From assembly GCF_002734215.1 (NCBI RefSeq), contig NZ_NSEB01000003.1, forward strand, positions 17,523 to 81,522: a DNA stretch of 64,000 nucleotides. The letters are read 5' to 3'. This DNA comes from Fredinandcohnia onubensis (GTDB taxonomy: Bacteria > Bacillota > Bacilli > Bacillales > Bacillaceae_L). Under the pieces are notes generated by a model. It did not search any database. It was not told the origin of the DNA and was given only the letters and a program-made list of their open reading frames with translations. Both the position numbers and the translations under genes were made by a program. Of this stretch, positions 54,934 through 63,840 are shown piece after piece (position 1 is the stretch's first letter; each line of letters opens with the position of its first letter).

Positions 54934-55949
54934 AGTTTGAGATGCTGAAAAAAATACCGAAGTGGAATTTGATCCTTTTTCTAACGTTAGTTGGTGAAAT
55001 TATTATCTTTGGTTTAATTAACCCAAGGTTTTGGAATATAAATGTTCTTTTAAATAGTTTTAATGACTTTGTGGGAATTGCCATCATTGCTTTTTTTGTG
55101 ACATTTGTCGTTATTACAGGTGGTATCGATATTTCAGGGGGATCTATTATCGGGCTAACCTCTGTAGTAACGGGTATTCTAGCACAATTTGTTGGAATGA
55201 ATATTTGGATTGCGGCTCTTTTAGCAGTACTAGTTGGAGGATTCTGTGGTTTGCTGAATGGAGTACTTATCGCATATGCCAAAGTTCAGGCCATGGTTAT
55301 AACGCTAGGCGGAATGCTTTTATATAGTGGAATTGCAATTGTATTAGTTGGTTTATCGGGAACAAGCACATATGAAGGGATTTCTGGATTTTCGCAAGAG
55401 TTTATAAATCTAGCAAATGGAAAAATTCTTGGAATACCAAATTCCGTTATCCTCTTTCTTGTAATACTAGTGATTGCTTATATTCTACTTCATAGAACGA
55501 GATATGGGAGATACATCTATTTAACTGGAATTAATCAAAACGCTGCGGATTACTCAGGTATTGATACTAGGAAGATTATCACTAGTACCTATATTTTATC
55601 TGGGTTAAGTGCAGGTGTTGCTGGGGTAATTTTAACTTCGTATTTGGGAAGTTCTCGAGCCGATTTCGGTGCGGAGTATTTAATGCCAATTTTAACAGCT
55701 GTTGTCCTAGGAGGAACATTAATAACTGGAGGTAAAGGGGGTGTTATCGGCACTGCACTTGCAAGCATAGTTGTTGGTTTCTTAAAGCTAGGATTGCAAA
55801 TGGGAGGAGTTCAAACACAATATATAGGTTTAGCTACAGGATTGCTCTTAATTACTTCGGTTGCATTCTTAGGTGTTCCAGGATTCAAGTCCAAGGTGAA
55901 AAGGTTCTTAACGATTAAAAAGGACAGAGGGGGAAATCTACATGCGTAA
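54930..55949 (+). CDS. lsrD: AI-2 import permease LsrD
   Basis: A 339-residue permease of the same family as LsrC and its likely partner in the channel; FFVTFVVITGGIDISGGSII is the first conserved segment, GGTLITGGKGGVIGTAL the second. The start is GTG 54930 with GGAGG five bases upstream, overlapping the lsrC stop; ATG 54942 is an alternative. It overlaps lsrB by eight bases. Confidence 0.9.
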   Translation: MKFEMLKKIPKWNLILFLTLVGEIIIFGLINPRFWNINVLLNSFNDFVGIAIIAFFVTFVVITGGIDISGGSIIGLTSVVTGILAQFVGMNIWIAALLAVLVGGFCGLLNGVLIAYAKVQAMVITLGGMLLYSGIAIVLVGLSGTSTYEGISGFSQEFINLANGKILGIPNSVILFLVILVIAYILLHRTRYGRYIYLTGINQNAADYSGIDTRKIITSTYILSGLSAGVAGVILTSYLGSSRADFGAEYLMPILTAVVLGGTLITGGKGGVIGTALASIVVGFLKLGLQMGGVQTQYIGLATGLLLITSVAFLGVPGFKSKVKRFLTIKKDRGGNLHA

Positions 55950-57027
55950 ATCCAAGTTTTTTAAACTATTAACGGGAGTGGCTCTTTCCACATTATTATT
56001 AGCAGCCTGTAGCGGTAAAGATGCTGGAAACAGTACAGATAATGGTTCCGGTGGAGAAAAAGATGCAGGAGATATTGAAGTAGTCTTTATTCCGAAAATG
56101 ACGGGGAATGCATTTTTTGAATCAGGAAATGATGGAGCACAAGAAATGGCCGAAAAGATTGGATTTAATGTGAAATATGATGGTGCACCAGAGGGTACAG
56201 TTGCAAATCAGGTGCAGATTATTAATAGTGCAGTCAATAGTGGTGCGGATGCAATTGCGATATCATCAGTTACCTCAGATGGTTTAAATCAAGCTTTACA
56301 AAAAGCATTAGATGCAGGAATTAAAGTTGTTACGTGGGATTCAGATGTTGACCCGAAATATCGAACTGCATATATAAATCAAGGTACACCAGACATCCTT
56401 GGTGCAATGCTAGTCGACATGGCAGCAAGTCAACTTGAAAATCCTGATGAAGCACAACAGGTCGCATGGTTCTACTCAAGTCCAACTGTGCCTGATCAAA
56501 ATTCATGGGTTGATTATGCAAATAAATATATAAAAGAAAAATATCCTAAATGGGAAGTTGTAACAACTCAATTTGGTGAAGGGAATGAACAAAAATCTCT
56601 CCAAGTGGGTGAAAGTATTTTAGATTCATATTCAGATATCGATATCATTATTTGTCCTGACTCAACTGCTCTACCTGCAATGGCACAAGCGGCACAAAAT
56701 AAAGGACTAAATAAGGATGATGTGATCATTACTGGATTTGCATCTCCAAATTCTATGAGACAGTATATTGAAAATGATACGATCGAAAACCATGGTTTAT
56801 GGGACGTAAAAGACCAAGGGGCTCTCGCAGTCTATATTGCATACTATTTAGCTCAAGGAAATGAACTAAAAGTGGGTGACACTGTAGATGTTCCGGAACT
56901 AGGGGAGGTAAAAGTAGAGCCAAATACTGTTCAAGGTTATGAGTACGAGGCCGAAGATTCCGGAATTATTGTATTACCTGAAAGGATCGTATTCACGAAG
57001 GATAATACAGGCGACTATGATTTCTAA
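55942..57027 (+). CDS. lsrB: AI-2-binding lipoprotein LsrB
   Basis: Extracellular receptor that binds AI-2 and feeds it to LsrACD. The 361-residue protein has a lipoprotein signal with lipobox LLAAC (cysteine at residue 23), and the periplasmic-binding-protein fold with FIPKMTGNAFFESGNDGAQE at the mature N-terminus, TWDSDVDP and ICPDSTALPAMAQAA, all close to known LsrB proteins. The aspartates and the lysine that bind AI-2 in Salmonella LsrB appear kept in these segments. GGGGGAAATCTAC precedes the ATG. Confidence 0.92.
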   Translation: MRKSKFFKLLTGVALSTLLLAACSGKDAGNSTDNGSGGEKDAGDIEVVFIPKMTGNAFFESGNDGAQEMAEKIGFNVKYDGAPEGTVANQVQIINSAVNSGADAIAISSVTSDGLNQALQKALDAGIKVVTWDSDVDPKYRTAYINQGTPDILGAMLVDMAASQLENPDEAQQVAWFYSSPTVPDQNSWVDYANKYIKEKYPKWEVVTTQFGEGNEQKSLQVGESILDSYSDIDIIICPDSTALPAMAQAAQNKGLNKDDVIITGFASPNSMRQYIENDTIENHGLWDVKDQGALAVYIAYYLAQGNELKVGDTVDVPELGEVKVEPNTVQGYEYEAEDSGIIVLPERIVFTKDNTGDYDF

Positions 57028-57104
57028 AACCCTACTTTGGACGAATTTTCGCTTATTTCTTTTTGATACGATTCTAGATATACAGTAAGGAGAGGAAGAA
57101 AAAA

Positions 57105-57986
57105 ATGGCAGATGTAATTGGAAACAAAGCGGCAAAGAAATTTTTAGAGGAAACTCCTTTTGCCAATAACGGTAACTTTCATGTGAAAGGAGCAGCTAAT
57201 TTAGATTGGGGAATGAAGGATCGATTATCAAGAATTTTTAATCCTAAAAGTCAAAAGACAGTCATGTTGGCTTTCGACCATGGATATTTTATGGGACCAA
57301 CATCTGGCTTAGAAAGATTAGATATCCTTATTCCAAAATTAGCAAATTACGCTGATTGCTTAATGGGAACTAGAGGGGCAATCAGAAGTAGTGTCCCCCC
57401 AACCTTTAATAAATCAATAGCGCTCCGGGCGTCATCAGGCTCAAGTGTATTGCAGGATGACTTGAGTCACGAATCGATGGTTGTTGATATTGAAGATGCA
57501 ATTCGAATGAACGCAAGTGCGATAGCCATCCAAACCTTCATCGGAGCTGATGGGCAAAAGGAAACAATCGAACAATTAAATAAAGCAGTCAATTTAGGAA
57601 CGAGGTATTCCATACCAACTATGGGTGTTGTTGCAGTCGGGAAGGAAATGGAACGCACAACCCAATTCTTCCTCTTAGCAACTAGAATGCTAGCAGAATT
57701 TGGTGTGCAAATTGTCAAAACCTATTATTGTGATGATTTTGAAAAGGTAGCCTCCGCTTGTCCTGTACCATTAGTAGTTGCGGGCGGTAAGAAGATCCCT
57801 GAAAAGGATGCACTTTCCTTAGCTTATAATTCGATACAGGGAGGAGCAGCTGGAGTTGATATGGGAAGAAACATCTTCCAATCAGAATACCCTGAGGAAA
57901 TGATTCAGGCTGTTGGAAAGGTTGTTCATGAAGGATATACGGATAAAGAAGCATATGAGTTTTTCTTAGATTTAACGAATCAATAA
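57105..57986 (+). CDS. lsrF: 3-hydroxy-5-phosphonooxypentane-2,4-dione thiolase LsrF
   Basis: Last step of phospho-AI-2 degradation, using coenzyme A to give acetyl-CoA and dihydroxyacetone phosphate. The 293-residue class I aldolase-like protein has MLAFDHGYFMGPTSGLE (about 51-67), the catalytic lysine probably in VQIVKTYYCDDFE, and GGRN-type phosphate loop GGAAGVDMGRNIFQ. AAGGAGAGG precedes the ATG. It ends the operon. lsrG, whose product acts just before it, is not present. Confidence 0.92.
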   Translation: MADVIGNKAAKKFLEETPFANNGNFHVKGAANLDWGMKDRLSRIFNPKSQKTVMLAFDHGYFMGPTSGLERLDILIPKLANYADCLMGTRGAIRSSVPPTFNKSIALRASSGSSVLQDDLSHESMVVDIEDAIRMNASAIAIQTFIGADGQKETIEQLNKAVNLGTRYSIPTMGVVAVGKEMERTTQFFLLATRMLAEFGVQIVKTYYCDDFEKVASACPVPLVVAGGKKIPEKDALSLAYNSIQGGAAGVDMGRNIFQSEYPEEMIQAVGKVVHEGYTDKEAYEFFLDLTNQ

Positions 57987-58002
57987 TCCAAAATTATTAG
58001 AC

Positions 58003-58042
58003 ATCAAGCTTCTGCCTAGATAAAGGTAGAAGCTTGATTTTT
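58003..58042 (+). terminator. Terminator of the lsrACDBF operon
   Basis: ATCAAGCTTCT (58003-58013) and AGAAGCTTGAT (58028-58038) form an 11-bp stem followed by T residues. Confidence 0.92.
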
Positions 58043-58098
58043 GTTGGTCTTTTCAGAAAGTATTTTAACTTTTTAGATTAGTACGATATAATTTAGTT

Positions 58099-58119
58099 AT
58101 ATTTCGTTTTACGAAATAT
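58099..58119 (+). promoter_or_regulatory. Palindrome in the pepF leader
   Basis: ATATTTCG and CGAAATAT are perfect 8-base arms around a five-base centre, directly before the ribosome binding site of pepF. It could be an operator or a small leader hairpin. Confidence 0.4.
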
Positions 58120-58136
58120 TGAAAGGGGAAATTCAA

Positions 58137-59930
58137 ATGGCATTATTACGTTCAGAAGTACCTGTTGAGCAAACATGGAACCTACAAGATTTATTTGAAA
58201 CAGATGAAGCTTGGGAGAGAGAGCTTTCGTCTGTTGAAATTGACATCCAAACCGTAACTCAATTTAAGGGGACTGTTGGAAAGAGTGCTAAGAACTTGCT
58301 GGATTGCTTATTGGCAAAAGACGCACTTCAGGAAAGAGTTATGCGTGTAGTGAGTTATGCAGATTTACATATGTCGGTAGACGGTACGAATTCCGTTTAT
58401 CAAACAAATGCTGCCAGGGCTGCATCCTTGGTCTCCAGTGTAAGTGCGAGTATGTCATTTATAAAATCAGAGCTACTTGCATTAGACTCAGAAACCATCC
58501 AATCTTACATACAAGAGGAACAAGGATTACAGGAGTTCATAAAAACGTTATCAGATATCTTAGAGGCCAAGGAATATACACTATCCCCTGATGCAGAGGA
58601 AGTGTTAGCTGCGTTTGGTGAGGTGATGGATTCTCCATATATGATCTACCAAAGAAGCAAAACATCAGATATGCAGTTTTCAGCATTTAAGACGAATGAT
58701 GGCAACGAACATCCACTTACCTTTAACTCATTCCCAAAATATGAGGACTCTCCAGATACGGAATTGCGTCGTAAGGCTTCTGCAGCATTTGCTGAAACAC
58801 TGGATAAATATAAAAATACCTATGCTGCCACATTGGCTACAGAGGTAAAAAAGCAAGTCATTGAAGCGCGCTTACGTGGGTTTGAGTCTGTAACAGATAT
58901 GCTACTTGATGAACAACAGGTTACAAAGGAAATGTATCATAATCAGTTACATACCATTCAAACTGAGTTAGCGCCACATATGCGACGCCTTGCTAAATTA
59001 AAGCAGCGCGTACTAGGGCTTGAAAAAATGTATTATTGTGATTTAAAGGCTCCGCTTGATCCAGACTTTGACCCAGAGGTAACGTATGAGGAGGCTTCAA
59101 AGTATGTTCTTGATGCCATCCAGGTTATGGGGCCGGAATATAGTAAGATTATGGAGGAAGGCATTCATAATCGCTGGGTCGATTTAGCTGATAATGTTGG
59201 GAAACGATCGGGTGCATTTTGTTCGAGTCCATATGGTGCCCACCCATATATTTTAATGACATGGAATAATTCTATGCGAAATACGTTTACTCTTGCACAT
59301 GAATTGGGACATGCTGGTCACTTTGTGCTAGCGGGGCGTAATCAACGCATCTCAAACAATCGCCCTTCACGTTATTTTATCGAGGCGCCTTCTACCATGA
59401 ATGAGATGCTGTTGAGTAGACATATTCTTTCACAATCCAATGATGAACAGATGAAGCGCTGGGTGATTTTACAATCGTTAGGTACCTACTATCATAATTT
59501 CGTAACACATATATTAGAAGGTGAATTACAACGTCGTGTCTATGAGTTGGCTGATAAAGGAACTCCAATTACAGCAAAACTGTTATGTGAACAAAAAACA
59601 GAGTTGCTGTCGACATTCTGGGGAGATGATGTCGTAATGGATGAGCTAGCTGCTTTAACATGGATGCGTCAGCCACATTATTACATGGGTCTATATCCAT
59701 ATACGTATTCAGCAGGTCTGACTGCTTCAACAGCTGCCTCCCAGATGATTCAAGAAGAAGGACAGCCTGCAGTGGATCGCTGGTTATCTGCATTAAAAGC
59801 AGGTGGAACACTGAAACCACTTGAGTTGATGAAGCTTGCAGGTGTGGATATGTCAACTCCAGAACCAATTAAAAAAGCAGTTGCCTATGTTGGTTCATTG
59901 GTAGATGAGCTTGAAAGAAGTTTTAATTAA
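58137..59930 (+). CDS. pepF: Oligoendopeptidase F
   Basis: Cytoplasmic zinc metallopeptidase of the M3 family that cuts short peptides. The 597-residue protein has the zinc motif LAHELGHAGHF (HExxH) in the second half, with the third ligand glutamate likely in FIEAPSTMNEMLL. ATG 58137 has AAAGGGGAA six bases upstream; TTG 58119 is less favoured. Monocistronic with its own terminator. Confidence 0.94.
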   Translation: MALLRSEVPVEQTWNLQDLFETDEAWERELSSVEIDIQTVTQFKGTVGKSAKNLLDCLLAKDALQERVMRVVSYADLHMSVDGTNSVYQTNAARAASLVSSVSASMSFIKSELLALDSETIQSYIQEEQGLQEFIKTLSDILEAKEYTLSPDAEEVLAAFGEVMDSPYMIYQRSKTSDMQFSAFKTNDGNEHPLTFNSFPKYEDSPDTELRRKASAAFAETLDKYKNTYAATLATEVKKQVIEARLRGFESVTDMLLDEQQVTKEMYHNQLHTIQTELAPHMRRLAKLKQRVLGLEKMYYCDLKAPLDPDFDPEVTYEEASKYVLDAIQVMGPEYSKIMEEGIHNRWVDLADNVGKRSGAFCSSPYGAHPYILMTWNNSMRNTFTLAHELGHAGHFVLAGRNQRISNNRPSRYFIEAPSTMNEMLLSRHILSQSNDEQMKRWVILQSLGTYYHNFVTHILEGELQRRVYELADKGTPITAKLLCEQKTELLSTFWGDDVVMDELAALTWMRQPHYYMGLYPYTYSAGLTASTAASQMIQEEGQPAVDRWLSALKAGGTLKPLELMKLAGVDMSTPEPIKKAVAYVGSLVDELERSFN

Positions 59931-59938
59931 AACGATTC

Positions 59939-59966
59939 AACCTAGTCATTTTGGCTAGGTTTTTTT
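59939..59966 (+). terminator. Terminator after pepF
   Basis: AACCTAG and CTAGGTT form a 7-bp stem around a nine-base loop, followed by a T run. Confidence 0.85.
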
Positions 59967-60094
59967 GTGTAAAAATGATTTTGAGGCATAAGATAAGGAA
60001 AGTGAAATTTTAAAGCTTGTACAATGATTCATTTATTCGCCTATGTAGTACAATAGTAGTAAAAGATTCAGATAACATAAAATGGGGGATTCAC

Positions 60095-60463
60095 ATGGAT
60101 GAAATGGAAAAGCATTATTCAGACGATAAATTTTGGGAAAAACTTAAAAAGTTTGCGTTAAGAGCGGGCCATTCAGTCGTATATACGGCACTATTACTTT
60201 ACTATGTACTTCAAAAACCTGATTTACCTGCAAAAGCAAGGGTGACGATCCTGGCAGCGTTGGGGTATTTTATTTTTCCAGTGGATCTCATTCCAGACCT
60301 TGCAGTAGGTATCGGCTTTACAGATGACTTAGGTGCCTTAGGTGTTGCTCTATTCCAAGTGGCCATCCATATTGATGACAATGTCAAAGCAAAGGCAAAA
60401 GCAAAGTTAGTTGATTGGTTTGGAGATGATGTCGATACCTCAGAAGTGGATGAAAAACTCTAA
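60095..60463 (+). CDS. DUF1232 (YkvA-like) membrane-associated protein
   Basis: A 122-residue protein with the DUF1232 signature FPVDLIPDLAVGIGFTDDLG (about 67-86). ATG 60095 has GGGGGATTCAC upstream; an in-frame extension to 60017 runs into the previous intergenic region. Function of the family is unknown to me. It carries one or two hydrophobic stretches (about 35-70 and 80-95). Followed by a terminator shared with the next, convergent gene. Confidence 0.85.
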   Translation: MDEMEKHYSDDKFWEKLKKFALRAGHSVVYTALLLYYVLQKPDLPAKARVTILAALGYFIFPVDLIPDLAVGIGFTDDLGALGVALFQVAIHIDDNVKAKAKAKLVDWFGDDVDTSEVDEKL

Positions 60464-60474
60464 AAAAGTTTAAC

Positions 60475-60512
60475 AGAACTACCCTTACTTTGCCTGGGGT
60501 AGTTCTTTTTTT
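60475..60512. terminator. Bidirectional terminator after the DUF1232 gene
   Basis: AGAACTACCC (60475-60484) and GGGTAGTTCT (60497-60506) form a 10-bp stem with T run; the stop of the convergent LexA-like gene lies inside. Confidence 0.9.
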
Positions 60513-60736
60513 AGAGTGATGGATCGTGGTGTTCTGGGTTCATAATGCAGGACTCCTTTTTCTTTAAGGCGATCCAGATATGCTTTAATTGTGCTTGTTG
60601 AACTCACCGAAGTACAGAGTCTAGAAAGTTCACGCATCGTCGGAGCTTTGTGGAATTTCTTCATATATTTTTCAATTTGTTCAAGTAATTCCTGTTCGGT
60701 GTCCTCCATTCGCATCTGCAGTGTTCTAATTTGCAA
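60485..60736 (-). CDS. LexA-type DNA-binding domain protein, no protease domain
   Basis: An 83-residue protein that matches only the N-terminal winged-helix domain of LexA: APTMRELSRLCTSVSSTSTI is the turn and recognition region, and LDRLKEKGVLHYEPRTPRSI the wing and the linker. The autocleavage and dimerisation domain of LexA is missing. Start TTG 60736 has AAAAAGGAG eight bases upstream; ATG 60766 in frame has no ribosome binding site. It overlaps the end of the WYL-like gene by 11 bases, so the two are coupled. Likely a DNA-binding regulator or LexA modulator. Confidence 0.78.
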   Translation of the reverse strand: MQIRTLQMRMEDTEQELLEQIEKYMKKFHKAPTMRELSRLCTSVSSTSTIKAYLDRLKEKGVLHYEPRTPRSITLKKELPQAK

Positions 60737-60953
60737 ACTTAACAACTCCTTTTTTCCTTGGTACATCTGCAGACAAAATGCTATCTATTTTAAACGTTCT
60801 TTTTTTATGACGAAGCAAGCAATAGGCTTTGATAGTATGTTCATTGATTTCGTAAACCTTGATTAGACGTTGTGTAAGTATGCCATTTTGAGACATATAG
60901 ATGATTTCGATAGGTGTGTGCTGAATTAGTGCACGTTGTAAAATCCCGCGCAT
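60726..60953 (-). CDS. Small WYL-like domain protein
   Basis: A 75-residue protein resembling the core of the WYL domain: IEIIYMSQNGILTQRLIKVY, then YCLLRHKKRTFKIDSILSAD, which carries the conserved arginine-rich strand (RTFKIDSI). WYL domains bind nucleotides or nucleic acids in regulators of DNA-damage and defence systems; free-standing short versions occur in Bacillus. AAGGAG lies before the ATG. First gene of a two-gene operon with LexA-like boxes in its promoter. Confidence 0.72.
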   Translation of the reverse strand: MRGILQRALIQHTPIEIIYMSQNGILTQRLIKVYEINEHTIKAYCLLRHKKRTFKIDSILSADVPRKKGVVKFAN

Positions 60954-60965
60954 GTAATCATCTCC

Positions 60966-61025
60966 TTTTTTCTATTATATACGAACATATATTCTATTAT
61001 CAACAAAAACAAGAACATTTATTCG
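60966..61025 (-). promoter_or_regulatory. SigA-type promoter with two LexA-like boxes
   Basis: On the minus strand, TTGATA-N18-TATAAT forms a strong promoter. AGAATATATGTTCG (60982-60995) lies inside its spacer, and CGAATAAATGTTCT (61012-61025) lies upstream of the -35. Both share GAATAWATGTTC, one mismatch from the GAAC-N4-GTTC core of the Bacillus SOS box, with centres 30 bases apart. Confidence 0.65.
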
Positions 61026-61049
61026 TGTTTTGGGGAATGTGAAAATAAA

Positions 61050-61544
61050 TTAAGGATGTATGAAAACAGGAGTACCGATTGGAATGGTTCGTGCCAGTTC
61101 CTCGACATCACGGTTATACATTCGAATGCAGCCTTTTGAAACGAATTTACCGATAGAGCTTGGTTCATTGGTTCCGTGGATTCCGTAGTGTTCTTTCGAT
61201 AAACTCATCCACATTGTGCCAAACGGTCCGCCTGGATTCGGTGCTTTATTAATGATGATAAAGTTTCCGATAGGTGTGGCATGAAGCATTCGGCCAACCC
61301 CAATAGGGTATTGTTTCTGTAAGACTCCATTTTTCAGTAATCGTAAATGACGGTTCTGAGTAGAAATCTCAATTTTAAAGGGAATCGTTGAAGGGTCTGG
61401 GAAACCTGGAATAATAATGGATTGTCCAGGATAAATCAGATCGGGATTAATAGAAGGATTTGCTCGAATGATTTCAAAAAGTGGTTTCCGATAATCTCTG
61501 GCGATTTGATTCAGTGTTTCGCCAGGTTTTACTGTATGATTCAA
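61050..61544 (-). CDS. ykuD: L,D-transpeptidase with LysM domain (YkuD)
   Basis: Cross-links or modifies peptidoglycan. The 164-residue protein has an N-terminal LysM domain (about 2-48, [16 protein letters not shown]) and the YkuD catalytic domain with [20 protein letters not shown], containing the active-site histidine and cysteine. Length and sequence match Bacillus YkuD, a spore-associated enzyme. There is no signal peptide, as in that protein. AGGAGGTACTCC precedes the ATG. Monocistronic. Confidence 0.95.
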   Translation of the reverse strand: MNHTVKPGETLNQIARDYRKPLFEIIRANPSINPDLIYPGQSIIIPGFPDPSTIPFKIEISTQNRHLRLLKNGVLQKQYPIGVGRMLHATPIGNFIIINKAPNPGGPFGTMWMSLSKEHYGIHGTNEPSSIGKFVSKGCIRMYNRDVEELARTIPIGTPVFIHP

Positions 61545-61655
61545 TAGGAGTACCTCCTTCTTTACAGGCAGGATTTATTATTATCTTATTTACTTGACCA
61601 TGAAAAGAGCCTGTACCTGTGGTTTGAAAGTCATCCTATGTTAAGTGGAATAAAA

Positions 61656-61684
61656 AAACACCAGGCTACAAGACCTGGTGTTTT
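61656..61684 (-). terminator. Terminator of the 217-residue membrane protein gene
   Basis: On the minus strand AACACCAGG and CCTGGTGTT form a 9-bp stem followed by seven T residues; it overlaps the stop codon. Confidence 0.85.
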
Positions 61685-62336
61685 ATGATTTGGGTGTAAT
61701 GGTTGAAGTTGATTGTTGCGTTGGGTCTGCAATTCTTTTTCCGGGAATGCCGTTTGTCTCCAGCAATTCGATGATCTTATCAAGATGTTCTTCATTTTCA
61801 ACAACAACGAAATTGAAGAATGGGAATATACTTTTGACCTTAATCGTTAACTTATAGCTGAAATTTATACGGTCGTTAATGCCATACAAATCATGCCACC
61901 GGACAATTCGTTCGACTTCATATTCCTTGACTCGGCTATAGGAAAAATATCGGCCCTGAAGGATAATACCTTTTGGTAATAAAAAGAGGTTTCCACGGTG
62001 GCGAACTGCACTAATGAGAGCAAAAAAGAAATAGGCCATAGAAAAAAAGGAAGACCCTAAATAATCTGTTGTAAGAATGACAAGTAATAGTCCTATGAGA
62101 ACTACGATTACAGCCGCCGTTCCCCATTTGACAATTTTATAAGATCTCGTTGATTTAGAAAGTGGCTCCATTTCCTTATACTCACTTGGGATGAGGAGGC
62201 CACGGAACTCTTCTTCCGTTTGCGGGAAAAGGGCTTCTTTTGAAAGATCGACTGCCTTTTTAATACTGATTCTGTATTGAATCAAATAATGCACACCAAG
62301 TATGAAAACAATCGAAAAAAAGATATCTACAAACAA
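61683..62336 (-). CDS. Membrane protein with C-terminal PH-like region
   Basis: A 217-residue protein with an N-terminal membrane helix (about 3-22), two further helices (about 70-90 and 93-112) and a soluble beta-rich C-terminal part (YFSYSRVKEYEVERIVRWHD onward) that resembles the bacterial PH-like domains found in several small membrane proteins. Function unknown. No partner gene in the same operon. Confidence 0.65.
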   Translation of the reverse strand: MFVDIFFSIVFILGVHYLIQYRISIKKAVDLSKEALFPQTEEEFRGLLIPSEYKEMEPLSKSTRSYKIVKWGTAAVIVVLIGLLLVILTTDYLGSSFFSMAYFFFALISAVRHRGNLFLLPKGIILQGRYFSYSRVKEYEVERIVRWHDLYGINDRINFSYKLTIKVKSIFPFFNFVVVENEEHLDKIIELLETNGIPGKRIADPTQQSTSTITPKS

Positions 62337-62410
62337 ATAATCACCGACTTTTATTTTTACATTATTTTCTATATATCTATTTTTTCATACTTTTGGCTTT
62401 TTGAAAAGTA

Positions 62411-62435
62411 AAAAAGACCACATTGATGTGGCCTT
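62411..62435 (-). terminator. Terminator of the acidic protein gene
   Basis: On the minus strand GGCCACAT and ATGTGGTC pair with one wobble around a two-base loop, followed by six T residues. Confidence 0.8.
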
Positions 62436-62439
62436 CCTA

Positions 62440-62832
62440 TTATGCTTGTTTTGCATCTTCAACGATATGGTATAGCAGGTGAGCGAGGTGATGGATTGCT
62501 CCATACTCCTGCTCTTCGTCCTCTGATTCTTCATCTGAGAACTCGAGGTCATTCAGGTACAATGCCATAAATTCATAAAAATCCTTAAGCTCAAATGAGA
62601 AACAGTATGTAGGTTCTTCACTATCCTCTTCATATTGAAGGACAAGATAATGGATATTCCCTTCGGCATCAGCGCCATCGAAAAAGACGAAAAAACCAAT
62701 ATTTGTATCAAGCTCAAATAAGTGTCTTGTACCACCTTCAGTCACTCGATTAAAATCGTCTTCTTCAAGTATACCGACCTTCATTGCTTCAACAGCATCT
62801 TCTTTATGAAATGAAACATTTATTGATTTCAA
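62440..62832 (-). CDS. Acidic cytoplasmic protein, unknown function
   Basis: A 130-residue acidic protein with a beta-rich first half (HLFELDTNIGFFVFFDG) and a very acidic stretch (SDEESEDEEQEYG) before a C-terminal helix. AAGGAGGTGTGA precedes the ATG. It resembles small conserved Bacillus cytosolic proteins, but I cannot give a family or function. Confidence 0.68.
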   Translation of the reverse strand: MKSINVSFHKEDAVEAMKVGILEEDDFNRVTEGGTRHLFELDTNIGFFVFFDGADAEGNIHYLVLQYEEDSEEPTYCFSFELKDFYEFMALYLNDLEFSDEESEDEEQEYGAIHHLAHLLYHIVEDAKQA

Positions 62833-62984
62833 AGATCACACCTCCTTAGGCTCATCTTTAGATTGTACTAAAAATATAAAAAGTAAAACAGCTAAAAGAA
62901 ATTTATCGATTTTTAAGATTACTAGATTTTCAGGTATAGAACCTAAAAACCCTGGCTATCCTTGTTAAAGAGGTGAGGGACAAA

Positions 62985-63698
62985 ATGAAAATGACAATTG
63001 CATTAATCCTATCGTTCGGAATTTTAACAGGATTTTATAACAATCAGGAAGAAATCATTCAAAAAAATGATCTAGTGGATATTAAAGAAATGGCAGATAA
63101 AAATGAAGTTGAAATTTCATCTTGGATGGCCTTATCTCGAGGTAAGGTCGGACAAGCAGATAATGTACATGAAATGAAACAACAAATTGAAACATTCATG
63201 AGTAATCATGGTTCATATAATTGGAAAAGCATTCTTAAAGAAGAAAACAGCCATTATGTTTGGCAAGGATTAAAAGAAAATGATAACGGAATTACGGAGT
63301 CCATTAAGCTAAAAGCCTATAAATCGGGTGATAAGTACGAGATCGCGATTACGAATGAAGCAAAAGGTAATCAGCTTACTGCAGACCATGTTGAGTGGGT
63401 AAGTGAAACTTTTCTGGAAAGTAATACTTTTTATACAGTTTCCGGTGTGATGAAATCCAAAACCAACCAATTAGATGAGGTTGCCGCAAAGATGGTTGGA
63501 GATGTGAATGCAACGATGGTGGAACAGTTACAAGAAAAGAAATTTGTGTCAGTTTCAGCTTATTCAAAAGTTTTCGAATCTGAATTGAAAACAGCGAAAG
63601 AGGAAAAAATTAATCTTCAACTAGGTTTACGAGCAGATGCAGATAAAAATGAAATTGATGTAACGATTGGAACACCAATTATTACAACTGAATATTAA
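62985..63698 (+). CDS. ywmB: YwmB-family secreted protein
   Basis: A 237-residue exported protein with an N-terminal signal or anchor (about 1-18). Its body, with VHEMKQQIETFMSNHGSYNW and the late LGLRADADKNEIDVTIGTPI, matches the YwmB (DUF1779, TATA-box-binding-like fold) family of Bacillus. In Bacillus subtilis ywmB sits next to murA and spoIID; here it does not. ATG 62985 has GAGGTGA upstream; GTG 62973 is an alternative. Function unknown. Confidence 0.8.
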   Translation: MKMTIALILSFGILTGFYNNQEEIIQKNDLVDIKEMADKNEVEISSWMALSRGKVGQADNVHEMKQQIETFMSNHGSYNWKSILKEENSHYVWQGLKENDNGITESIKLKAYKSGDKYEIAITNEAKGNQLTADHVEWVSETFLESNTFYTVSGVMKSKTNQLDEVAAKMVGDVNATMVEQLQEKKFVSVSAYSKVFESELKTAKEEKINLQLGLRADADKNEIDVTIGTPIITTEY

Positions 63699-63702
63699 CG
63701 GA

Positions 63703-63738
63703 GTAGGCTTGGAGAGAATTCCAAGCCTACTTTTATTT
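63703..63738 (+). terminator. Terminator after ywmB
   Basis: GTAGGCTTGGA (63703-63713) and TCCAAGCCTAC (63720-63730) form an 11-bp stem followed by TTTT. Confidence 0.92.
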
Positions 63739-63840
63739 ACAGAAACTTTACAAAATCTTATCGTTTCAAAGAAAGCTCTCACTTTATAATATAGATAGAG
63801 ATATAGACATCATGTTAATTTTGTACAAAGGTAGGGGCCC

